Assembly (NCBI RefSeq): GCF_022763305.1
Contig: NZ_JALEGT010000049.1
Coordinates: 1 to 64,000, forward strand
DNA: 64,000 bases
From: Marivita sp.
Lineage (GTDB): Bacteria > Pseudomonadota > Alphaproteobacteria > Rhodobacterales > Rhodobacteraceae
Direction: 5' to 3'
Each line of letters opens with the position of its first letter. Positions within the stretch are counted from its first letter, which is position 1. A model generated the notes under the pieces. The model made no database searches and was not told the origin of the DNA. It worked only from the letters and a program-made list of their open reading frames with translations. Below are positions 54,922 to 63,585 of the stretch, piece by piece. The translations under genes were made by a program, and so were the position numbers.

Positions 54922-55971
54922 TTACAGGATGCCGGTCGCGCCCCAGATCCATCCGAACGCCATTGTTACAGCGGTCAATCCTGCGGAATAAGCCGCCAGT
55001 TTCCATCTGGAAAACGGGCGTTCGCCAAAGGTGCGGCCGTCGATTCCGGAGACAACGATCTTCTTCGCCTTGCCCGCGTAGGTGTAGTGCAGGATCCAGA
55101 CCGGCAGAAGAATACGCCGGTAGTGGATGCCGGTCGTGTCGGTTCTGTATCGATCGACCCGCGGGTTTGGTTTCTTGATGGTGCTCTTGATCAGATTGCG
55201 GATCAAAAGGTCCTTGTCGTCTTTGTTGGCCTCCAGCCCGTCGCGCACGCTCATGTGATGCCGTTCCGCGGCAAAGCCTGCCAGATATCCGGCCCGGTAC
55301 GGCCTGAGGTGGTGCGGTTTGAAATCGTGCAGGATGCCATCGCGGATCAGAGGCGTGACATGTGTCGAGGCGGGCACCAGGAGATCATTGAAGTCGATGT
55401 TCATACGGCCTGTCCGCGTGCGGCGGCGGCGCGACTTGCCTGATCCCACATCGTAGCTTGCCCAGTACTCGACGGCTTCTTTTGTGTCGAATGTCCAGAA
55501 CGGGGCGTACAAGCTGGCAAGGCGCCCCTGAGCAGAGAGGCTGCCGAGATCGTTCGGAGCCGCGATGCGTTGTTTGATCCAGCTTTCGATATGTCTTTGC
55601 GCAACATCACCGGCGATACGGAAGGGGACAAGCGCCATGGTGGTATAGGCCTTGTCTTCAACGGACAGAACGACGGGCCCGTTGCAATAGGGGCAGTTCT
55701 CGGACAGCGCCGGTCCCGTGAAGATCACTTCTCCGCCACAGGTTTCGCATTGATGGATCTGATCGCCTTGCAGGCCCGGGAGTTCCTCCATTGGCGCGTC
55801 GGGGTTGAAGGGAAACTCCGTCGCGGCTTCGTGGTCATTCTCGGTCGCCAGAGGCCAAAGTGATCCGCAGCTTTGGCACAGCAGATCCTGTTGCGCCGGA
55901 TCAAACGCGCATTGTCCGCCGCAGCTCTGGCATTGAATGTCGGATTGTTTGGCCGCCGGTTGCGTCATCAA
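54922..55971 (-). CDS. Zinc-ribbon membrane-anchored protein
   Basis: A 349-residue protein. Two CxxC zinc-ribbon-like modules lie at the start: CQSCGG...CQSCGS near residues 14-36, and CETCGG...CPYCNG near 76-98. A middle part (about 120-300) contains WTFDTKEAVEYW and DLLVPASTHV segments found in membrane-linked ribbon proteins, followed by one or two hydrophobic segments at the C-terminus. Similar proteins are annotated as TFIIB-type zinc-finger proteins without known role. Coupled as ATGA with the gene at 55968. Confidence 0.7.
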   Translation of the reverse strand: MMTQPAAKQSDIQCQSCGGQCAFDPAQQDLLCQSCGSLWPLATENDHEAATEFPFNPDAPMEELPGLQGDQIHQCETCGGEVIFTGPALSENCPYCNGPVVLSVEDKAYTTMALVPFRIAGDVAQRHIESWIKQRIAAPNDLGSLSAQGRLASLYAPFWTFDTKEAVEYWASYDVGSGKSRRRRTRTGRMNIDFNDLLVPASTHVTPLIRDGILHDFKPHHLRPYRAGYLAGFAAERHHMSVRDGLEANKDDKDLLIRNLIKSTIKKPNPRVDRYRTDTTGIHYRRILLPVWILHYTYAGKAKKIVVSGIDGRTFGERPFSRWKLAAYSAGLTAVTMAFGWIWGATGIL

Positions 55972-56273
55972 TCAGACCCAAGCGCCGCAAGGATTTCCAG
56001 CATGATCCGCAAGCGCAGCCAAGACCGGTCAATCGCGCCTTCAAGATCGCCGCTGGCATGCCAGTCGCCAAGGATCGTCGCCAGAAACCATGTTGCGAAC
56101 AGCCAGAACACCACACGCGTCCAGCCCGAGATCGACCTGATCCAGCCTGCGGACCCCTGTTTCAGTTCGTGTTTCGCCTCATAGATGGTGATGATCTTGA
56201 CCACGCTGGCCATCCCGATCGCGGTGGAGGCTGCGAACAGAGCTACGGCAGCGAACAGAGGCGACAGCTCCAA
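55968..56273 (-). CDS. Small membrane protein coupled to the zinc-ribbon gene
   Basis: About 101 residues with two or three hydrophobic segments (AAVALFAASTAIGMASVVKI and RVVFWLFATWFLATIL). I place the start at TTG 56273, because GGAAGGA sits eight bases upstream; the frame is open up to 56291, but that part would overlap the binding site itself. The ATGA overlap with the zinc-ribbon gene argues for a joint product. Role unknown. Confidence 0.55.
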   Translation of the reverse strand: MELSPLFAAVALFAASTAIGMASVVKIITIYEAKHELKQGSAGWIRSISGWTRVVFWLFATWFLATILGDWHASGDLEGAIDRSWLRLRIMLEILAALGSD

Positions 56274-56385
56274 CGTTGTGATCCTTCCCAAACGCGCAAG
56301 TTTGTACTTTTGGGCAGCCTAGTGAAGCGTGTTGTAAGTCGGAAGGGCAGACTTGCCCGGGGTGTCCGGGTGCTGTGCGATGACG

Positions 56386-56416
56386 ATAAAAAAGGCCGCC
56401 CGGTGAGGGGCGGCCT
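56386..56416 (-). terminator. Rho-independent terminator after rpmE
   Basis: Perfect nine-base arms (AGGCCGCCC/GGGCGGCCT, 56393-56401 and 56408-56416) enclose a six-base loop; on the minus strand the stem is followed by a run of about six T. It ends the rplS-rpmE transcript. Confidence 0.8.
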
Positions 56417-56439
56417 GATTTTTACCAAGTGGTAAAATC

Positions 56440-56661
56440 TTAGAAGCCGAGGCCTTCGTATTTCTTCTTGAACTTCGACACGCGGCCGCCGGAATCCATC
56501 AGGCGCGAGCTGCCGCCGGTCCAGGCCGGGTGCACGGTCGGGTCGATGTCGAGCGCGAGCGTGTCGCCTTCGCTGCCCCATGTGGAGCGCATCTGGTACA
56601 TCGTGCCATCGGTCATCTTGACGTTGATGACGTGGTAGTCGGGGTGGATGTCTTTTTTCAT
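56440..56661 (-). CDS. rpmE: Large-subunit ribosomal protein bL31, cysteine-free
   Basis: A 73-residue ribosomal protein. The start [19 protein letters not shown] and middle [11 protein letters not shown] are the family signature. The zinc-binding cysteines of the classical C+ type are absent, so it is of the C- type that does not need zinc. Eleven bases downstream of rplS. Confidence 0.92.
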   Translation of the reverse strand: MKKDIHPDYHVINVKMTDGTMYQMRSTWGSEGDTLALDIDPTVHPAWTGGSSRLMDSGGRVSKFKKKYEGLGF

Positions 56662-56672
56662 CTCGACACTCC

Positions 56673-57056
56673 TTACGCGTCTGCGCCCGAGAGCGGCTTG
56701 TAGTTGGCATCTTCCGCGATACGGGCGGACTTGCCGCGACGCGAACGGAGGTAGTAGAGCTTGGCGCGGCGTACGCGGCCACGACGCACAACCTCGATGC
56801 TGTCGATGTTGGTGGAGTAGAGCGGGAACACACGTTCCACACCTTCACCAAACGAAATCTTGCGAACGGTAAACGACCCGGCAATGCCAGAGCCCTGACG
56901 GCGGCTGATGCAGACGCCTTCGTAGTTCTGCACGCGGGTGCGTGTGCCTTCGGTCACCTTGTAGCCGACACGGATGGTGTCGCCTGCTTTGAAGTCGGGA
57001 ATGGTCTTCCCTAGGGCGGCAATCTGTTCCGCCTCCAACTGAGCGATAAGATCCAT
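56673..57056 (-). CDS. rplS: Large-subunit ribosomal protein bL19
   Basis: A 127-residue 50S protein at the interface with the small subunit. Core [22 protein letters not shown] and the basic [20 protein letters not shown] blocks are typical. Start ATG 57056 has an AGGAGAG site. The 5' leader of up to about 160 bases contains a stem-loop. It is the fourth classical gene of the rpsP-rimM-trmD-rplS block, here far from trmD by only the EthD gene. Confidence 0.94.
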   Translation of the reverse strand: MDLIAQLEAEQIAALGKTIPDFKAGDTIRVGYKVTEGTRTRVQNYEGVCISRRQGSGIAGSFTVRKISFGEGVERVFPLYSTNIDSIEVVRRGRVRRAKLYYLRSRRGKSARIAEDANYKPLSGADA

Positions 57057-57345
57057 CGCTTCTCTCCTAAAACTGCTTGCGGTTGCTCCGCAAAGGTCTG
57101 CGCGTCCTCAGAGCTCTTGGTCTTCGTCCGGGTCCGCCACTGCGCCCGCCAGAGATCAGGTCGTCTTTGTCTTGTCACATCCGGGACGGGTGCAGTTGGA
57201 CCATGTCCGAAGACAACACGGAATCACCGCACCGGGCTGACACCCGGAACAGGGGGCCGTAAACCAGAAGCACTGGCGTAAATCAAGGGTTCTTTGGCGG
57301 TGTGCACTTCGTGCGCGCCGCCATGTGTCCAGTGCTTCGGCCGGG
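57057..57345. other. rplS leader and flanking gap with stem-loops
   Basis: No gene is seen. On the minus strand, arms TTGTCTT (57210-57216 complement) and AAGACAA (57167-57173 complement) can pair, enclosing a second short stem ACAT/ATGT. A further hairpin lies near 57293-57325 (GGCGGTGTGCA with GCGCGCCGCC). A structured ribosomal-protein leader or the end of the EthD transcript are both possible. Confidence 0.35.
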
Positions 57346-57654
57346 TCAGGCGATCACTTCGCCAATCAGCATCTGGGGTCGCGTGTTGGTGAAGTTGCCG
57401 ATATCCGCGATCACCGGTCCGGCTGCGCCGAGAGCCGCATCGAGCGCAGCCTGATCGACAAAGGTCATCGTGGCGACCGCGTAGCTTTCGGGCGGTGCGT
57501 CCGGACCGCTGGCGACGCCCTTGGTCACAAGCACGGACGCGATATGTGCGCCCATGTGTTCGTCCACCATCGGCATATGGGTGCCAAGATAGTAATCGTA
57601 GTCGAAATGGGTTTCGTCCGTGACGGGGTAAATCACCTGTAGGGAAAGTGCCAT
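57346..57654 (-). CDS. EthD-like/dimeric alpha-beta barrel protein
   Basis: A 102-residue protein with the short EthD family pattern (HFDYDYYLGTHMPMV near residue 16, then AATMTFVDQAAL near 60). Family members support cytochrome-type ether or aromatic degradation, or act as small ferredoxin-like proteins, but the role here is unknown. Start ATG 57654 has a GGAGGAG site. It lies between trmD and rplS. Confidence 0.75.
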   Translation of the reverse strand: MALSLQVIYPVTDETHFDYDYYLGTHMPMVDEHMGAHIASVLVTKGVASGPDAPPESYAVATMTFVDQAALDAALGAAGPVIADIGNFTNTRPQMLIGEVIA

Positions 57655-57717
57655 TGCTATCTCCTCCGAGTCGGGCAATGGCACGTGCTTAGCATGAAAC
57701 GCGTCTGAACCCTTGGA

Positions 57718-58533
57718 TCAATCCGCCTTGTCCTTTCGTGCAGACCAGTCCGCCCAGAGGTCAGGGCGGCGTGTGCGCGTCAGCTCTTCGGATTGGGCGC
57801 GCCGCCATTTGGCGATCTCGCCATGATGGCCTGACATCAAAACCGGGGGGATCTCCCGCCCTCGCCATTCGGCGGGTCGCGTGTACTGCGGATGCTCCAG
57901 CAGTCCGTGGGAAAAGCTTTCCTCTTCCGTCGAGGCCTCGTTGCCCAGAACCCCCGGAAGCAAACGCACGGTTGCGTCGATCATCGCCTGTGCCGCGATC
58001 TCGCCTCCGGTCAGGACGAAATCGCCCAGGCTCACCTCGGTCATGCGGTACTGGTCGATCACACGCTGATCCAGCCCTTCGAACCGGCCGCAGACAAGGG
58101 TCATTCCGGGACCAGCAGCAAGGCGCTGCATCATCTGCTGGGTCATCGGAATCCCGCGCGGACTGAGATAGATGAGCGGGGCGACCGGTGCGATGCGGCC
58201 ACGCGCGTCGTCGATGGCCGCAGCCATAACATCCGGGCGGAGCACCATCCCCGCGCCACCGCCGGCCGGTGTGTCATCGACATTGCGGTGCTTTCCGTCG
58301 CCGAATTCGCGCAAGGCCACGGTTTCCAGTTGCCACAACCCGTCTTTCAGGGCGCGCCCGGTCAGGGACTGGCCAAGGATGCCGGGAAAGGCTTCGGGCA
58401 GAAGGGTGATCACCTGCGCTTTCCAGACCCGTGCCAGTTCCGGCGTCGGGTCCATCAGTTCACGCGGTTTGAGCGATGGCCGGATGGCCTTGCGACCATG
58501 AGATCTGGCGGGCGGTGTCTTGGGGTCGTCCAT
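57718..58533 (-). CDS. trmD: tRNA (guanine-N1)-methyltransferase
   Basis: Methylates G37 of tRNAs with SAM to prevent frameshifting. The trefoil-knot block VCGRFEGLDQRVIDQYRM and the following SLGDFVLTGGE are present near residues 150-180. The 271-residue protein has an N-terminal extension of about 50 residues with a basic tract, longer than in E. coli (255). It is in the rpsP-rimM-trmD-rplS block, separated from rimM by two extra genes. Confidence 0.94.
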   Translation of the reverse strand: MDDPKTPPARSHGRKAIRPSLKPRELMDPTPELARVWKAQVITLLPEAFPGILGQSLTGRALKDGLWQLETVALREFGDGKHRNVDDTPAGGGAGMVLRPDVMAAAIDDARGRIAPVAPLIYLSPRGIPMTQQMMQRLAAGPGMTLVCGRFEGLDQRVIDQYRMTEVSLGDFVLTGGEIAAQAMIDATVRLLPGVLGNEASTEEESFSHGLLEHPQYTRPAEWRGREIPPVLMSGHHGEIAKWRRAQSEELTRTRRPDLWADWSARKDKAD

Positions 58534-58593
58534 CTGCGCTGCCTTTCGATGACGGCACAGGCTTTAGTGCCTTGGGTCAGGAAAGGCCACAGG

Positions 58594-59142
58594 TCAGACG
58601 GATACCGGTTCCGCCAGCGCGTCGCGCATGGCCAGCATCGCGTCGGGAGACACGAAAAAGCAGGACAAGGCTCCGGCTTCGGCCGGACCGCATCGCATGA
58701 GCCGTTCGACCAACCAAAGCTCGCGGACCTGATCGTCGGTCAGGTGCGACACGTCCATGCACTCCCAGCGCGCCATGATCTGCGCGAGCACCATGGCGAC
58801 GTGATCTTCCTGTGTGACGAACCCGGGCACGGTCCGCGACGGGCTGATCCGACTTTGCAACGTGGCGCGGATGACCAGTGGATCAGGCGCCATATCTTTC
58901 AGGCTGGCCATGGCGGATGGTAGCAAGAGCGACGGGTGGGGGCGTTTGGTTTCGCCTTCGGTCAGGGTTTGCGGGCCGATATTGGGAAATACGGCCAGGG
59001 TCGCTGCAGCGAGACTGAGCGCGCCGAAAATGCCAAGCACCATGAAGGCGATGGACATCGCGAATTCCTGAACAGTGATGGTGACCACACCCGGCGACAG
59101 GGCGGCCAAAGTCAACAACACACGTCGTTTTGCGCGATCCAC
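58594..59142 (-). CDS. Membrane-linked hypothetical protein
   Basis: About 182 residues with one or two N-terminal hydrophobic segments (from RRVLLTLAAL and SIAFMVLGIFGALSLAAATLAVF) followed by a soluble, acidic and Met-rich domain with ARWECMDVSHL near residue 126. I use GTG 59142, with GGGGA at good spacing; ATG 59058 would give a shorter form with a single helix. No family is recognised. It lies between trmD and the sulfotransferase-like gene. Confidence 0.5.
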   Translation of the reverse strand: MDRAKRRVLLTLAALSPGVVTITVQEFAMSIAFMVLGIFGALSLAAATLAVFPNIGPQTLTEGETKRPHPSLLLPSAMASLKDMAPDPLVIRATLQSRISPSRTVPGFVTQEDHVAMVLAQIMARWECMDVSHLTDDQVRELWLVERLMRCGPAEAGALSCFFVSPDAMLAMRDALAEPVSV

Positions 59143-59247
59143 GATAGGATGTCCCCAGAGCAATGACTGTGCATAGCCTCGACACATGGCGACTTATTGC
59201 CGGGATTCTGGCGAACAAGGGGCTTTCCTGCGGCAAAAAGGCGGCAG

Positions 59248-60048
59248 TCAGCTCTCTTGCTGGCGGGCCATCCGCCGGATGAGGCGTTTGGCCTCCTGCA
59301 GGTCCTTTTCGGGCAGCGCGCTTTGATTGAGCGCGAGAAAGACCGCATCGATTCCGATATCCGGCTGTACATTCTCAGGCGGCAACACCGTGAGCGCCGA
59401 GCGATCGAGATCGGTCAGTTCCAGAAGTGTCAAAAGCGGGTCCAGCGGTCCGAGCGGCAGTGTCGTCGCCTCTTCGAGCCGAAACGACGTCACGCGCGCC
59501 GAGGTCACATCCTCGGCGATTTCTTCCAGAATGCCGTCAAGGCTGCGCGCGGCATCGAACCGGCTGCAATACGTCTGAAAATCCTCGGTGAGCCGCGTAC
59601 TGCGCAGGTTCTGCCACCAGGTGCTGCGCAGCCACGCATCGCGGGTCCGTGTTGAAAAGTAGAAGGTCAGATCGGTCTCCCGACCGAAACGCCGGAACGC
59701 AGCATCGCTGAGGCTTTTCATCACCAGTCCCGCGCTGTCGTAGCAGTCGAGCCCGTGTCGCCCCGGCATGTGCCCTGAAAGGTCCTCGGAGGACATTAGG
59801 ATCGGGCGCGGATCGTCCTGTGCGACCGTTTGGAAGAAGGCGCGCGCGGCGCGCGATACGGCGGTCAGCGTCTTTTTCTTCGGGTCGATGGAAAAGGCAC
59901 GTGCTCTTTCCGTGAGCGCCTCGAACGCTTCCTTGAGGTAGACGCGCACATGTGGTTCGAGCAAAGGGGCATTCTCGCGCAGCATGGATTGTGCGCTGGT
60001 CGTTCCGGTCTTGTGAAATCCCGCATGAATGACGATCCGGGTCGTCAC
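59248..60048 (-). CDS. Sulfotransferase-like protein
   Basis: A 266-residue protein starting with [18 protein letters not shown], the PAPS-binding 5'-phosphosulfate loop expected in sulfotransferases (K13 and T14-T16). The downstream [17 protein letters not shown] near residue 128 resembles the 3'-phosphate-binding region. The acceptor is unknown. It starts with an overlap to rimM (ATGA), lying inside the classical ribosomal-maturation block. Confidence 0.75.
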   Translation of the reverse strand: MTTRIVIHAGFHKTGTTSAQSMLRENAPLLEPHVRVYLKEAFEALTERARAFSIDPKKKTLTAVSRAARAFFQTVAQDDPRPILMSSEDLSGHMPGRHGLDCYDSAGLVMKSLSDAAFRRFGRETDLTFYFSTRTRDAWLRSTWWQNLRSTRLTEDFQTYCSRFDAARSLDGILEEIAEDVTSARVTSFRLEEATTLPLGPLDPLLTLLELTDLDRSALTVLPPENVQPDIGIDAVFLALNQSALPEKDLQEAKRLIRRMARQQES

Positions 60049-60551
60049 GAAAAAAGGCCCTCGGGGGGATCGGCGACGATGCGGCCCTGGGCAAGATCAA
60101 CCGTCGGAACCACCGCTTTGGTGAAAGGCAGAAGGACGGTCTGCTTCTGTCCCGGTGCGCGCAATTCAAGCAGGTCATCAGCGCCGTTGTTGATCACGGC
60201 CATGACCTTGCCCAAGGGGGCACCGCCCGTATCCGTAACCTCAAGCCCGATCAGGTCGGCATGGTAAAACTCGTCATCCGGCAGCGATGGCAGCCGGTCG
60301 CGCGGAACATAAAGCTGAACGCCGCGCAGGGCGTCTGCGTCTTCCTTGGTGGAGACGCCAGAGAGCCGCGCGGCGAGGCCGTTCTTGATCTGCCGGGTGA
60401 TCTTGACCGTAAAGCTGCGCGTGCCGTCTTCGGTGGCCAGCGGCGCATAGGACGCAATGTCTTCGGGGATGGCAGTAAAGCTTTTCAGGCGCACTTCACC
60501 CCTGACCCCAAAGGCCCCGGCAATCGCGCCAACACAGACTTTGTCACTCAC
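60045..60551 (-). CDS. rimM: Ribosome maturation factor RimM
   Basis: A 168-residue 30S maturation factor that binds the S19 region. The N-terminal RimM domain begins [16 protein letters not shown], and the PRC-barrel domain covers about residues 95-160 ([14 protein letters not shown]). Start GTG 60551 with GGGAG seven bases before it. Coupled to the sulfotransferase-like gene by ATGA. Confidence 0.93.
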   Translation of the reverse strand: MSDKVCVGAIAGAFGVRGEVRLKSFTAIPEDIASYAPLATEDGTRSFTVKITRQIKNGLAARLSGVSTKEDADALRGVQLYVPRDRLPSLPDDEFYHADLIGLEVTDTGGAPLGKVMAVINNGADDLLELRAPGQKQTVLLPFTKAVVPTVDLAQGRIVADPPEGLFS

Positions 60552-60625
60552 GGATAGGCTCCCGGTCGGTTTGGCTGACTGGATAGACCAGACCGACCGG
60601 TGGAGGCAATTGCCTGCAGGTCGTG

Positions 60626-61447
60626 TCAGCCGCCGATGCTGAACACGCGGGTCACGCCGAAGCGCAGACCCCATTGATCCTCGGACCCCTGTTCGACAAT
60701 CGGGCTGTCTGCGGCATCATCGGTGAACTTTTCCCACGTGACCGCACCTTCAAGCCCCCAGACATCATTGATCTGGTAGCGCGCACCGAATTCGACACCG
60801 GCCGAGACCATGCCGCCATCGGGGTCATAGGCAGGCAGGGCCGCGCTGGATTCTGCGGGCGTGATGCCGAAATACGTGTCGCTGTAGGTGTCATCGCCAA
60901 AGAAGAGGCGCGGCCCGAGCGAGAGACGCAGGCGGTCCGTCGGACGCAGGATCGCATCCGCCCCAACTTCGCCGACCCACCCTTCGTGCCCGCCAAAGCC
61001 GCGGCGCACTTCACCGAAGGCGGCAAAATTCTCGGTGCCATAGCGCACCGACACACCCAGTTCGAGCGCCGCGTCGATGTCCTCGAGACCGGCCAATTCG
61101 CTGAAATCGTCAGTCTTGCGTTCGCCGATGTAGCGGAACGACCCACCGAAAGTCAGGCCCATGCTGTCGGCCCACGGATCAGGATTGCCGAAAGTGCGGC
61201 CATTGCGCAGGGACAGGTAGTTGAAGGTAAACCCGAAGTCCGGACCGATCGCATTGTCTTCCGAGCCGAAATATTCGGGCGTGCTTGCGACACCGCCGCG
61301 CAGGGTGAACATCAGCCGGGGTGCAGCCGGGGCAGGGGCCGGGACCATGACAGCCGACTGCGATGTCGTGTCCGAAGGACCAGCCGCATAGGCAGGCAAG
61401 GCTGTTCCGAAGGCAAGCGCGGAAACAAGGGCAAGACGTGTGAGCAT
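60626..61447 (-). CDS. MipA/OmpV family outer-membrane protein
   Basis: A 273-residue predicted beta-barrel with a signal peptide ([16 protein letters not shown], cleavage near residue 22). The repeated amphipathic pattern and the C-terminal aromatic residue region ([15 protein letters not shown]) suggest an outer-membrane barrel; family members bind or scaffold murein transglycosylases. Start ATG 61447 with GAGGAG. It interrupts the rpsP-rimM pair. Confidence 0.85.
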   Translation of the reverse strand: MLTRLALVSALAFGTALPAYAAGPSDTTSQSAVMVPAPAPAAPRLMFTLRGGVASTPEYFGSEDNAIGPDFGFTFNYLSLRNGRTFGNPDPWADSMGLTFGGSFRYIGERKTDDFSELAGLEDIDAALELGVSVRYGTENFAAFGEVRRGFGGHEGWVGEVGADAILRPTDRLRLSLGPRLFFGDDTYSDTYFGITPAESSAALPAYDPDGGMVSAGVEFGARYQINDVWGLEGAVTWEKFTDDAADSPIVEQGSEDQWGLRFGVTRVFSIGG

Positions 61448-61674
61448 GGCAATCGGCTCCTCTGAGGCAGCGTGAGGTTTCCGTTCCACATGGCCCGCGA
61501 GGGGGGCAGCGTCAAGCGAAGTGGGACACTCCACGCGAAAAGCCGCGAGAGTTTGGCTCGCCTGTGGCGAGAGTGACGCGATCGGGGAAGGGAAATGGGG
61601 AGTGGTGTCCTGCACGTTGGCAGGAGGGGTGCAGATGACCGGGTGGGCCGGCCATCTGCGAAGGCAGTCCGCGA

Positions 61675-62064
61675 TTATTCCGCGGTTGCCTCTTCTGTGG
61701 CCGGAGCAGCGTCTGCTTCAGCAGCGGCTGCTGCCTTGGCGGCCTTGGCTTCGGCGCGTTCCTGAGCAGCCTTGCCCGGCGTGCCCTTCTTGGGGTTGCT
61801 GCGCTCTTTCTTTGCAACAACGCCAGCCGCTTCGAGGAAACGGGCCACGCGGTCGGTTGCCTGAGCACCATGCTCCATCCAGTACTGGATGCGCTCGACG
61901 TCCATCTTCACGCGCTCTTCGCTGTCTTTCGGCAGGAGCGGGTTGTAGGTGCCCAGCTTTTCGATGAAGCGGCCGTCGCGCGGCATGCGGCTGTCGGCGG
62001 CAACGATGCGGTAGAACGGGCGCTTTTTGGAACCGCCACGGGCGAGACGAATTTTGATAGCCAT
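61675..62064 (-). CDS. rpsP: Small-subunit ribosomal protein bS16 with extended tail
   Basis: A 129-residue 30S protein. The core [20 protein letters not shown] and [15 protein letters not shown] is standard; the last 45 residues, Ala/Lys/Glu-rich, extend beyond the ~80-residue E. coli protein, as is common in alphaproteobacteria. It leads the rpsP-rimM-trmD-rplS block. Confidence 0.94.
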   Translation of the reverse strand: MAIKIRLARGGSKKRPFYRIVAADSRMPRDGRFIEKLGTYNPLLPKDSEERVKMDVERIQYWMEHGAQATDRVARFLEAAGVVAKKERSNPKKGTPGKAAQERAEAKAAKAAAAAEADAAPATEEATAE

Positions 62065-62103
62065 TGGTATTCTCCTAAGGGTCTGGTTGGACGGGCAGGG
62101 CCG

Positions 62104-62403
62104 TCACGATTGCTTCTGTTTGTGGTGTTGGATGACTTCCTGAATGATGAAATTCAGGAATTTCTTGGCGAACTCAGGGTCAAGGTCTGCCTGGGTCGCA
62201 AGCTCTTCGAGCCGCGCGATCTGGGTCGCTTCGCGCGCGGGGTCTGAGGGCGGGAGGTCGTGCTGTGCCTTGAGCACACCCACGGCCTGCGTGTGTTTGA
62301 ACCGCTCGGCCAGCGTGAACACGAGGATCGCGTCCAACCGGTCGATGCTTTCTCGGTGACCCTTGAGCAGTTCTGCGGCGCGGGTCACGGGATCGGTGGT
62401 CAT
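62104..62403 (-). CDS. Chorismate mutase, AroQ class
   Basis: A 99-residue all-helical enzyme that turns chorismate to prephenate for phenylalanine and tyrosine synthesis. Catalytic side chains fit HRESIDRLDAILVFTLAERFKHT near residues 16-38. No prephenate dehydratase part is attached. It starts one base after the GNAT gene stop and ends before rpsP, with a 39-bp gap. Confidence 0.85.
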   Translation of the reverse strand: MTTDPVTRAAELLKGHRESIDRLDAILVFTLAERFKHTQAVGVLKAQHDLPPSDPAREATQIARLEELATQADLDPEFAKKFLNFIIQEVIQHHKQKQS

Positions 62404-62404
62404 G

Positions 62405-63010
62405 TCAGTCAATGGCCCAGCCTTTCGGTTTGAACAGAGGGTCCTGATAGTGCGCGATTTCCATGTCGATGCCATGGCCCAACTGGGTGCCGCGCAGGGC
62501 GTCCGGGGCCGGGTGCCGATAGCAGACATCGTTACCGTCCACCGTCGGCGCATCATGGTCTTTCTTCGCGCCAAGGCGTTCAGCCAGACGGATGCTGTCG
62601 AGGTTCTTCGGGTCAAGATAGCTGACCGCCGTTTCCCAGCCTTTCTCATCGTAGAAATACCCTCGCACGCGGTGGGTCGCTTCAAGAGCAAAGCCCTTGC
62701 CGGCGCGGTCGGGCCAGATGATCCACGCGATTTCACGCTCGGGCCATTTTGCCGGGAACCAGCCACCGGCCATGCCGACGGTTTCGTCGGTGTCCTTGAG
62801 GTGGACCATCCACATGCCGAAGCCCCGAATTTCCCAATGGCCGATCTCGGCGGCATAGAGCATCCACGCTTCGTAGCTGTTGAGCGGTCCCCCCATGAAG
62901 CGGGACCGGTACGAGGCGAAGGTGGCCTTGAAATCGGGATAGTCATCGGCCTTGGGGCTGCGCAGGACAAGCCGCTTGGTTTCCAGAATGGGGATGTCGC
63001 GATGGCCCAT
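62405..63010 (-). CDS. GNAT family N-acetyltransferase (1 of 3)
   Basis: A 201-residue acetyltransferase of the RimJ/RimL-like group. Start RDIPILETKRLVLRSP and the acetyl-CoA loop near PDRAGKGFALEAT (residues about 102-114) match. It would acetylate an N-terminal or small-molecule amine. ATG 63010 overlaps the previous gene's stop as TGATG. The C-terminus carries PDALRGTQLGHGIDMEIAHY, absent in the other two copies. Confidence 0.85.
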   Translation of the reverse strand: MGHRDIPILETKRLVLRSPKADDYPDFKATFASYRSRFMGGPLNSYEAWMLYAAEIGHWEIRGFGMWMVHLKDTDETVGMAGGWFPAKWPEREIAWIIWPDRAGKGFALEATHRVRGYFYDEKGWETAVSYLDPKNLDSIRLAERLGAKKDHDAPTVDGNDVCYRHPAPDALRGTQLGHGIDMEIAHYQDPLFKPKGWAID

Positions 63011-63585
63011 CAGAACACCTCCGTCAGGCTGTAGCGATAGACCAGCGTGACCTCGCCCTCTTCGACGATTTCGCCATCGCGTTCCGCACCCAGCCGTTCG
63101 GCAAGGGCAATGGAGCGGGTGTTCGCCGGGTCGATATAGCTGACCAGCGTCGTCCATTTCAGCACATCCGTCGCGAAGTCGAGAACGCAGCGGCCTGCTT
63201 CGTAGCCGATGCTTTGACCTTCGGCTTTGGCATCGAGCAGGAATCCCAGTTCCGGCTCAAGGTCACCCGGTTCAAACCCGATCAGGACAAAGCCCAGCAC
63301 GTCACCGGAATGTGCATCTTCAAGCGTCCAACCGCCATGCCCGTGCAGCATCCAGCCGGAGGAAAGCTGCACAAACTCGCGCCACGCGTCTGCCCGCGTC
63401 ATGGGACCGCCAATGCCACGGCCACGCTCGGTGCAGGCGATGTCTGCAAGGCAGTCGAAGTCACTGACGCGTGGAGCACGCAGCACAAGACGGTCGGTCC
63501 GCATGGCCGGGACAAGCGTGGAAATTTGTCCGGCAATTGCAGCCGCTGCCCCGGTAGGGGCTGTTTCGCAGGCCATGCGCATCAT
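63010..63585 (-). CDS. GNAT family N-acetyltransferase (2 of 3)
   Basis: A 191-residue relative of the flanking acetyltransferases. The core MRTDRLVLRAPRVSDFDCL and the cofactor site AKAEGQSIGYEAG near residues 124-136 are similar in layout. An N-terminal Ala-rich extension precedes the domain. It overlaps the third copy as ATGA and the first as TGATG, so all three are translationally coupled. Substrate unknown. Confidence 0.85.
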   Translation of the reverse strand: MMRMACETAPTGAAAAIAGQISTLVPAMRTDRLVLRAPRVSDFDCLADIACTERGRGIGGPMTRADAWREFVQLSSGWMLHGHGGWTLEDAHSGDVLGFVLIGFEPGDLEPELGFLLDAKAEGQSIGYEAGRCVLDFATDVLKWTTLVSYIDPANTRSIALAERLGAERDGEIVEEGEVTLVYRYSLTEVF

